The notes below the pieces were generated by a model. It made no database searches. It worked only from the letters and a program-made list of their open reading frames with translations, and was not told where the DNA came from. The position numbers were made by a program, and so were the translations under genes. DNA of 64,000 nt from Brevundimonas vitisensis (GTDB lineage Bacteria; Pseudomonadota; Alphaproteobacteria; Caulobacterales; Caulobacteraceae): NCBI RefSeq assembly GCF_016656965.1, contig NZ_CP067977.1, positions 682,001-746,000 of the forward strand, in the 5' to 3' direction. Below, piece by piece: positions 55,002 to 64,000 of the stretch (position 1 is its first letter; every line of letters starts with the position of its first letter).

Positions 55002-55991
55002 ATGAGCCAGACCACCGACCTCGCCGATCGAATCAAGGAACGGCTGGTCCCGTTCCCCAGACCCCACTTCCTGTCAGCGGGCGATCTGAACCCGCCCGCA
55101 GCCCTGGCCCTGCTGGACCTGGCGGATGAATTCGTCGCGCATAACCGCGCCATGGACGGACGCCCGACGCTGGACCTGATGGCCGGCCGGACGGTGGTGA
55201 ATCTGTTCTTCGAGAACTCGACGCGGACCAGTTCATCATTCGAAATCGCGGCCAAGCGGCTGGGGGCCGATGTCGTGACCATGCCGGTAACGGCCTCTTC
55301 GGTGTCCAAGGGAGAGACGCTGATCGACACCGCCGTGACGCTGAACGCCATGAAGCCCGACGTGCTGGTGATCCGGCATTCCGCCTCGGGCGCGGCAGAC
55401 CTGTTGTCCCAGAAGGTCGGCTGCGCCGTCGTCAACGCCGGGGACGGACGGCACGAACATCCGACCCAGGCCCTGCTGGACCTCTTGAGCCTGCGCCGGG
55501 CATTCGGCGACGTCGGCGGACTGACGATCGCCATCTGTGGTGACATCGCCCACAGCCGGGTGGCGCGGTCGAACGTCGCCCTCTTGTCGATGATGGGGGC
55601 GCGGGTCCGCCTGATCGGCCCGCCGACGCTGGTCCCCGGCGACGCCGACCGCTGGGGCTGCGAGGTCTTTCACGACATGCGCGAGGGGCTCGAGGGCTGC
55701 GACGTGGTCATGATGCTGCGCCTGCAGCTGGAGCGGATGGCCGGGGACCTGGTGCCGTCGACGCGAGAGTATTTCCGCTTCTGGGGCCTGGACCGCGAGA
55801 AACTGGCCTGGGCCAAGCCGGGGGCGCGGGTCATGCACCCAGGGCCGATGAACCGGGGGGTCGAGATTGATTCCGACGTCGCCGACGATCTGAGCGTGTC
55901 GCTGATCCAGGACCAGGTGGAGATGGGCGTGGCCGCACGCATGGCCGTGCTGGCGGCCCTGTCCCTGCGGAACGATGGGGCTGTCCGATGA
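55002..55991 (+). CDS. pyrB: Aspartate carbamoyltransferase catalytic subunit
   Basis: 329 residues from ATG 55002. Joins carbamoyl phosphate and aspartate in pyrimidine synthesis. Motifs are [13 protein letters not shown] (carbamoyl phosphate), [13 protein letters not shown], and [14 protein letters not shown]. No pyrI is present. The stop overlaps the next gene by 4 nt (ATGA). In such PyrB types the neighbouring dihydroorotase homologue forms a structural complex. Confidence 0.96.
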   Translation: MSQTTDLADRIKERLVPFPRPHFLSAGDLNPPAALALLDLADEFVAHNRAMDGRPTLDLMAGRTVVNLFFENSTRTSSSFEIAAKRLGADVVTMPVTASSVSKGETLIDTAVTLNAMKPDVLVIRHSASGAADLLSQKVGCAVVNAGDGRHEHPTQALLDLLSLRRAFGDVGGLTIAICGDIAHSRVARSNVALLSMMGARVRLIGPPTLVPGDADRWGCEVFHDMREGLEGCDVVMMLRLQLERMAGDLVPSTREYFRFWGLDREKLAWAKPGARVMHPGPMNRGVEIDSDVADDLSVSLIQDQVEMGVAARMAVLAALSLRNDGAVR

Positions 55992-57271
55992 CCGCCTTTG
56001 CCATCGTCAATGCGCGTCTTCTGGATCCGTCCAGCGATCACGACGGGCCAGGCGCAGTGCTGGTTCAGGACGGACGCATCGCCGAGGTCGTGCGGGGCAC
56101 CGCCTATCAGCGCCCCGAGGGCCTTCAGATCATCGATGCCCAAGGTGCCTGCCTGTCACCCGGACTGATCGACATCCGCGTCAAGACCGGAGAGCCGGGT
56201 GCCGAGCCCAAAGAAACGCTGAAGTCCGCCAGCCTTTCGGCCGCCGCCGGAGGCGTGACCACCATCGTCATCCAGCCCGACACCGATCCGGCGGTCGACG
56301 ATCCGGCCATGGTTGATTTCATCCACCGGCGCGGCGCGGCCCTGAACCTGGTGAACGTTTATGCCGCCGGCGCGGCAACGCAGGGCCGTGACGGTCAGCG
56401 CATGGCCGAAATCGGCCTGATGCATGAGGCGGGGGCCCTTTACTTCACCGATGGCGACAGGGTTATCGCCAACACCCGCACCCTGATGCGGGTCATGAGC
56501 TATGCCGGGGCGTTCAACGCCCTGATCGCCTGTCGTCCGGCCGACCCGTGGCTGAGCGAAGGGGCGGTGGCGACCTCGGGCGAGCTGTCGACACGGCTGG
56601 GACTGTCGGGTGCGCCAGCCATCGCCGAACGGATCCAGCTGGAGCGCGACCTGGCCCTGGTCGAACAGACCGGTGCGCGGTTCCTGGTCGATCAGATCTC
56701 GACCGAGGGGGCCCTGGCCTGTCTGGCGCGGGCGCGGGCCAAGGGACTGGAGGTCGCGGCCAGCGTGTCGATCAACCACCTGTGCTTCAACGAGCTCGAT
56801 ATCGGCGACTATCGCACCTTCTATCGCCTGGACCCGCCGCTGCGGGCCGAAGGCGATCGGCAGGCCCTGATCGAGGCGATCCGTGACGGTTTGATCGAGG
56901 CCGTCACTTCCGCCCATGCTCCGGCCCCGGCCGAGGACAAGCGCCGCCCCTTCGCCGAATCCGCACCCGGCGCCGTCGGCCTGGAGACCCTGCTGCCCGC
57001 CGCCCTGACGCTGCATCATCAGGATGGCCTGGACCTGCTGGACATTCTGCGGCCGCTGACCAGCGGGCCCGCCACCCTCATGGGTTTGGACAGCGGCGTC
57101 CTGGAACCGGGTGCACCGGCGGACCTGATGCTGTTCGATCCCGACGCCCCCATCGTGATCGATGCGGCAATGCTGCGGTCCAAGTCCAAGAACTCGCCCT
57201 TCGACGGGCGACGACTACAGGGCCGCGTCCTCGGCACATGGGTTGGCGGACGACAGGTATTCGCTGCCTGA
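55988..57271 (+). CDS. Dihydroorotase homologue lacking metal ligands (PyrC'/PyrX-like)
   Basis: 427 residues, amidohydrolase fold. The first metal motif, DxHxH in active enzymes (PGLIDxHVHLREPG), reads [14 protein letters not shown] (R64, K66), and the later TDHAPH reads SAHAPA (A309 for the catalytic Asp). The substrate loop still ends in LDPPLR and GAVGLET is kept. The protein should therefore be inactive as a dihydroorotase and serve to assemble with PyrB, as PyrC' proteins do. A true pyrC must be elsewhere. Coupled to pyrB by ATGA. Confidence 0.9.
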   Translation: MTAFAIVNARLLDPSSDHDGPGAVLVQDGRIAEVVRGTAYQRPEGLQIIDAQGACLSPGLIDIRVKTGEPGAEPKETLKSASLSAAAGGVTTIVIQPDTDPAVDDPAMVDFIHRRGAALNLVNVYAAGAATQGRDGQRMAEIGLMHEAGALYFTDGDRVIANTRTLMRVMSYAGAFNALIACRPADPWLSEGAVATSGELSTRLGLSGAPAIAERIQLERDLALVEQTGARFLVDQISTEGALACLARARAKGLEVAASVSINHLCFNELDIGDYRTFYRLDPPLRAEGDRQALIEAIRDGLIEAVTSAHAPAPAEDKRRPFAESAPGAVGLETLLPAALTLHHQDGLDLLDILRPLTSGPATLMGLDSGVLEPGAPADLMLFDPDAPIVIDAAMLRSKSKNSPFDGRRLQGRVLGTWVGGRQVFAA

Positions 57272-57358
57272 ATTCCGGCAGTTTAGCCGATCACCTCCCT
57301 TGCCCCGGCCTTCGGCTGGCCGCATCGTGAAGACACGTCTTATCAGGAGCGAATCACG

Positions 57359-57997
57359 GTGGAGGATCTGGCAGGCGCCACGCTTGGCACACTCGGCCTC
57401 GTGGCCTTGGCGGGCTATCTGCTGGGCTCGATCCCGTTCGGCGTCATTATCACGCGAGCGGCAGGGGCCGGCGATGTCCGCGCGATCGGATCGGGCAACA
57501 TCGGCGCGACCAATGTCCTGCGGACGGGCCGCAAGGACCTGGCGTTGGCGACCCTGGTGCTGGACGCCGGCAAGGGCGCGGTGGCGCTGCTGATCGCCCG
57601 CTGGCTGTTCGGCAGCGAGGCAGCCGGAGCCATCGCCGGGGCCTCGGCCTTCATCGGCCACCTGTTTCCGGTGTGGCTGGGCTTCAAGGGGGGCAAGGGC
57701 GTGGCGACCTTCTTTGGTCTGCTGATCGCCGCCCTGTGGCCGCTCGGTCTGATGGCCGGTGCCATCTGGATCCTGACAGCCTTTCTGTTCCGCATTTCGT
57801 CCCTGTCGGCCCTGACGGCGGCAGCGGCGGCCCCGTTGCTGGCCCTGTTGCCTCTGACGATGCTGGGTCTGCCGGCCTCCACACCGATCATCCTGCTGGC
57901 CCTTTTCACGGCCCTGCTGATCTATGTCCGCCACGCGGCCAATATCGCGCGTCTGCTGAAGGGGACGGAACCCCGTATCGGCGCGAAAGCGGCGTGA
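57359..57997 (+). CDS. plsY: Acyl-phosphate:glycerol-3-phosphate acyltransferase
   Basis: 212 residues from GTG 57359 (AGGAG about 10 nt upstream). Five to seven membrane helices. Motifs are [29 protein letters not shown] and [12 protein letters not shown], the three loops that bind acyl-phosphate and glycerol 3-phosphate. It makes lysophosphatidic acid in phospholipid synthesis. The stop TGA overlaps the GTG of dprA (GTGA). Separate from pyrC' by 87 bp. Confidence 0.95.
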   Translation: MEDLAGATLGTLGLVALAGYLLGSIPFGVIITRAAGAGDVRAIGSGNIGATNVLRTGRKDLALATLVLDAGKGAVALLIARWLFGSEAAGAIAGASAFIGHLFPVWLGFKGGKGVATFFGLLIAALWPLGLMAGAIWILTAFLFRISSLSALTAAAAAPLLALLPLTMLGLPASTPIILLALFTALLIYVRHAANIARLLKGTEPRIGAKAA

Positions 57998-59076
57998 GCA
58001 ACCCGTCGCAGTCCGAGCGTTTCGCCCGGCTGCGGCTGGCCCGCACGGAGGGGATCGGGCCCGTCACCTTCGGTCAGCTGATTCTGCGCTTCGGATCGGC
58101 AGTTCGCGCTCTGGACCACCTGCCCCAACTGATCGGCCGGGGTGGCGGCACCTATGCGCTGGCACCGCGTGACCGCATTGAGGCTGAGCTGGCGGCTGGC
58201 GAGGCGGCGGGTGCGCGGCTGCTGGTGCTGGGCGATCCCGACTTTCCCGCGCTGCTGTCTCAGCTCGATCCTGCGCCGCCTGTGCTCTGGGCACGGGGCG
58301 ACGCTGCCCTGTTGTCGCGCCCCTGCATCGCCATGGTCGGGGCACGGATCGCCTCGGCGGGCGGGCTGCGGATCGCGAGGGGGCTGGCGCAGCAGTTGGG
58401 ACAGGCCGGTTATGTGGTCGTTTCCGGCCTGGCGCGCGGGGTCGATGGGGCCGCCCACGAAGGCGCGCTGGAAACCGGCACGGTCGCGGTTCTGGGTGGC
58501 GGCGTGGACGACATCTATCCCGCAGAGCATGCCGAGCTTTATCGCCGCATCGTGGCCCAGGGCTGTGTGGTGTCGGAAAGCCCGATGGGTGCGCGGGCAC
58601 AGGCGCGCGACTTTCCCCGGCGCAACCGCATCATCTCGGGCTTGTCGCGGGGCGTGATCGTGGTCGAGGCCGAACTGCGCTCAGGCTCACTGATCACGGC
58701 CCGTCTGGCCAATGAACAGGGGCGCGACGTCTTTGCCGTGCCTGGCTCGCCGCTGGATCCCCGATCGCGCGGTCCCAATGACCTGCTCCGACAAGGGGCG
58801 ATTCTCTGCGAGGGCCTGGAAGATGTGGAACGGGCCTTTTCCACGCTGAGGACCCTGCGCGAGCCGGTCGAGGATCACGCCTTCGACGGTGCGCCGGACG
58901 ATATCGACGACGCGGTCCTGGACCGGATCGCGGCGCTCCTTTCGCCCGTGCCCACTCCACGCGATGAACTGGCGCGAGCGCTTGGCCTTCCGGTGTCGAC
59001 GGTAGCGGCGGCCCTGCTGGAGCTCAGTCTGGCCGAGCGAGCGACACTGCTTCCTGGGGGGCTGGTATCGGCGTGA
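57994..59076 (+). CDS. dprA: DNA-processing protein DprA
   Basis: 360 residues from GTG 57994. N-terminal SAM-like helices ([20 protein letters not shown]), a Rossmann-fold core with [41 protein letters not shown]-like [17 protein letters not shown] and [17 protein letters not shown], and a C-terminal winged helix (294-360). DprA loads RecA on incoming single-stranded DNA during transformation. Coupled to plsY by GTGA. The convergent small gene overlaps its 3' end by 53 nt. Confidence 0.95.
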   Translation: MSNPSQSERFARLRLARTEGIGPVTFGQLILRFGSAVRALDHLPQLIGRGGGTYALAPRDRIEAELAAGEAAGARLLVLGDPDFPALLSQLDPAPPVLWARGDAALLSRPCIAMVGARIASAGGLRIARGLAQQLGQAGYVVVSGLARGVDGAAHEGALETGTVAVLGGGVDDIYPAEHAELYRRIVAQGCVVSESPMGARAQARDFPRRNRIISGLSRGVIVVEAELRSGSLITARLANEQGRDVFAVPGSPLDPRSRGPNDLLRQGAILCEGLEDVERAFSTLRTLREPVEDHAFDGAPDDIDDAVLDRIAALLSPVPTPRDELARALGLPVSTVAAALLELSLAERATLLPGGLVSA

Positions 59077-59269
59077 CGGGCCGCTGCATGGCCTTTGCTG
59101 AAGCCAGATCCAGAATGGAGGCAAGCGCTTCGTCACCGTCCCAGCGCGCCATTGTTGCCAGTTCCGCAGCCATGGCGGCGACGTATTCGCGCATGGGATA
59201 GTCGGCAAGCGTGTCCCTGGATGTCCCGCCGGATGCCTCGGTTCGAACCTGGGTCACAAAATCCTGCAT
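59024..59269 (-). CDS. Small hypothetical protein overlapping dprA
   Basis: 81 residues from ATG 59269 (AAGAGG 5 nt upstream; GTG 59272 also possible). The central MREYVAAMAAELATMARWDG and DEALASILDLASAKA form one amphipathic helix pattern seen in short alphaproteobacterial proteins of unknown function. No signal peptide. The 3' 53 nt overlap dprA on the other strand, more than usual for convergent genes. Confidence 0.65.
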   Translation of the reverse strand: MQDFVTQVRTEASGGTSRDTLADYPMREYVAAMAAELATMARWDGDEALASILDLASAKAMQRPVTPIPAPQEAVSLARPD

Positions 59270-59461
59270 CACTGCCTCTTCGCATCAGCCTCGCGCTCAT
59301 AGGACACAACTTTAATGAGCGCATCAAGCCCCTAAACAACCTGAGATACGCCGACCGAGCAGGGCACGATTGACACGGGCGGCGCGGCGACCCACGTTCG
59401 CGCCCCTTCCCGAGACCCCCGGCATCCTCCCGACGCCGATATCGCCAACAAGCCGGACTCC

Positions 59462-62104
<2,643 letters not shown>

Positions 62105-62108
62105 CGCT

Positions 62109-62933
62109 TCAGCCGGGATAAAGCCCGGACAGGACGGCAGGCAGACGATCGGGCAGGTCCTCGGCGATCAGGCCGGGCCCAAAGCCGCGCGCCGCTTCGG
62201 CATGAATCCAGGCGGCGGCCGTCGCGGCATCCACACTGGCCATGCCCTGGGCGATCAGGCCACCGATGATCCCTGCCAGGACGTCGCCAGTCCCTGCGGT
62301 GGCCAGCCACGGACTGCCGTTGTCGTTGCTGTGTATCCGGCCGTCCGGCCCGGCGATGAGCGTCTCGCGCCCCTTCAGCACCACGATACAGCCTGCTGTG
62401 CGCGCAGCCCGGAGCGCCGCAGCTTCCCGCCCTGCATCCAGCAGGCCAGGAAACAGCCGCTGGAACTCGCCTTCGTGCGGGGTCAGCACGTCCTGTGTGT
62501 CCAGCAGATCGAACAGGTCCTGGCTGCGTCCCTCGAAAATGCTGAGCGCATCCGCATCGACCACCAAGGCCGCCTTGGTCCGCGCCAAGGCCCTGACATT
62601 TTCGATCGTGGCCTGGTCCAGGCCTGCAGCCGGGCCGATGACCACTGCATTCATGGCCTGGCTGGCCTCGACCAGAGCTTGAGGTCCCTCGAACGGATGC
62701 ACCATGACCGCCTCGACCGCCGGCGCGACGATGGGGGCGGAGGCGGGCGGACAAAGCAGCGTCACCACTCCGGCGCCGACCCTGAGGCCCGCACGCGCGG
62801 CCAGCCGTGCCGCACCCGTCCGGTTCGGGGGGCCGCACACCACGCCGAGCCGGCCCCGTGCGTGCTTGTGCGCCTCGGGCCCAGGCCATGGCAGCAAAGC
62901 CTTCCACGCCGGCGGCTGGATCGCGGATTTCAT
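62109..62933 (-). CDS. nnrD: ADP-dependent NAD(P)H-hydrate dehydratase (stand-alone)
   Basis: 274 residues from ATG 62933; TTG 62960 would add nine. Ribokinase-like dehydratase that repairs damaged NAD(P)H hydrate using ADP. Motifs are GVVCGPPNRTGAARLAARAG, VVIGPAAGLDQ, VLTPHEGEFQRLFPGL, and LATAGTGDVLAGIIGGL. The NnrE epimerase domain, often fused in front in bacteria, is absent: only about 30 residues precede the dehydratase fold. Convergent with topA, 4 bp apart, and divergent from glnB. Confidence 0.93.
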   Translation of the reverse strand: MKSAIQPPAWKALLPWPGPEAHKHARGRLGVVCGPPNRTGAARLAARAGLRVGAGVVTLLCPPASAPIVAPAVEAVMVHPFEGPQALVEASQAMNAVVIGPAAGLDQATIENVRALARTKAALVVDADALSIFEGRSQDLFDLLDTQDVLTPHEGEFQRLFPGLLDAGREAAALRAARTAGCIVVLKGRETLIAGPDGRIHSNDNGSPWLATAGTGDVLAGIIGGLIAQGMASVDAATAAAWIHAEAARGFGPGLIAEDLPDRLPAVLSGLYPG

Positions 62934-62935
62934 GA

Positions 62936-63388
<453 letters not shown>

Positions 63389-63457
63389 CCGCACACTGTC
63401 CGCGTTGGAAACAGCCCGGGCCACTACCTCCTCCCCATAAGAAACAGGACGTCGAGA

Positions 63458-64000
63458 ATGAGCAGCGCAGATAAGATCCTGAAAGAGATCAAGGACAAGG
63501 ACGTAAAATACGTCGATGTCCGGTTTACCGACACCAAGGGTCGGCTTCAGCACGTCACCTTCGACATCGACCTGGTGGACGAGGACTTCCTGAACGAAGG
63601 CACGATGTTCGACGGCTCGTCGATCGCCGGCTGGAAGGCGATCAACGAAAGCGACATGCTGCTGAAGCCGGATCTGTCGCGCGCCTATATCGATCCCTTC
63701 TATCAGCAGACGACGCTGTTCCTGTTCTGCGACATCATCAATCCGGACACGGGCGAGCCCTACAATCGCGACAGCCGCTCCATGGCCAAGAAGGCCCTGG
63801 CCTATGTGCAGTCTTCGGGGGTCGGCGATGCCGTCTATTTCGGCCCCGAAGCCGAGTTCTTCATCTTCGACGACGTCCGCTGGAACACCCAGCCGCACAA
63901 CACCGGCTACAGCTATGACTCGATCGAGCTGCCGGCCAATACCGGTTCCGAATATTCGGAAGGCAACATGGGGCACCGCCCCGGACCCAAGGGCGGCTAT
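63458..64000 (+). CDS. glnA: Glutamine synthetase type I (3' end outside window)
   Basis: The first 181 residues are in the window (about 469 expected). ATP-dependent glutamate to glutamine. MSSADKILKEIKDKDVKYVD, VRFTDTKGRLQHVTFDID, MFDGSSIAGWKAINESDM, GPEAEFFIFDDV (metal Glu) and NMGHRPGPKGGY are the type I (GSI) signatures. The adenylylation Tyr lies beyond the edge. Probably co-transcribed with glnB. Confidence 0.97.
   Translation, partial: MSSADKILKEIKDKDVKYVDVRFTDTKGRLQHVTFDIDLVDEDFLNEGTMFDGSSIAGWKAINESDMLLKPDLSRAYIDPFYQQTTLFLFCDIINPDTGEPYNRDSRSMAKKALAYVQSSGVGDAVYFGPEAEFFIFDDVRWNTQPHNTGYSYDSIELPANTGSEYSEGNMGHRPGPKGGY

Overview
The window reads as chromosomal DNA of a high-GC alphaproteobacterium, most likely Caulobacterales (Caulobacter/Brevundimonas group). 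This placement comes from remembered family distributions, not a database search. The supports are an RNase E ending in the GWW motif that docks PNPase in Caulobacter, the murA-DUF2948-UPF0262 cluster, COQ9, an NDUFA12-type complex I accessory subunit, DUF2155, TIGR02444 and DUF465 proteins, a class II ribonucleotide-reductase-derived TSCPD protein, and many ATGA/GTGA stop-start overlaps. Almost everything is core housekeeping. There is no rRNA, CRISPR array, prophage, transposase or plasmid function. RNase E is cut by the left edge and glutamine synthetase by the right edge.

Layout. 1-6 kb: RNA degradation (rne), then periplasmic quality control (an M48 zinc protease with TPRs and a membrane-anchored DsbA-like protein), then a secreted TPR protein. 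6.2-7.3 kb: thiS-thiG. 7.5-9.3 kb: a small accessory patch (an odd fatty-acid desaturase, a barstar-like protein without a visible RNase, an orphan ORF) with relaxed codon use. 9.5-13.6 kb: aroQ-accB-accC-aat facing DUF2155 and NDUFA12. 13.8-17.8 kb: the TSCPD protein and two paralogous secreted pentapeptide-repeat proteins. 17.9-26.1 kb: aspS, a VOC/YkgJ pair, a short-Q-loop cydAB oxidase with a tiny DUF2474 subunit missed by ordinary ORF calling, and an orphan MASE1 histidine kinase. 26.2-30.1 kb: thiE, an iron-storage pair bfd-bfr behind a Fur/Irr-like palindrome, efp and suhB. 30.2-35.2 kb: ubiX, purE-purK, COQ9, rpsU and a minimal GGDEF protein. 35.3-38 kb: murA cluster and tRNA-Thr. 38-45.6 kb: msrB, an S41-like protein, pccA, a solitary C5 DNA methyltransferase and a ThiO-like oxidase. 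45.6-53.5 kb: pckG, DUF938, a pseudouridine synthase, gatB and gatCA. 53.6-64 kb: ruvX, an AEC transporter, pyrB with a metal-ligand-less PyrC partner, plsY-dprA, topA, nnrD and glnB-glnA.

The genes mostly form short operons joined by 1-11 nt overlaps. Three convergent pairs share the same four palindromic bases (CTAG, CTAG, TTAA) for both stop codons. The most interesting items are: (i) an 819-residue protein that keeps the C-terminal TSCPD and zinc-ribbon parts of class II (B12) ribonucleotide reductase without its catalytic barrel, with an NrdR-box-like sequence in front; (ii) three genes (rpsU, aat, a YkgJ-family gene) whose only sensible start codon is CTG; (iii) BIME-like inverted pairs of hairpin units between genes; (iv) a dihydroorotase homologue without metal ligands fused into the pyrB operon; (v) a bacterioferritin lacking one ferroxidase glutamate; and (vi) a desaturase with a rewritten second histidine box.
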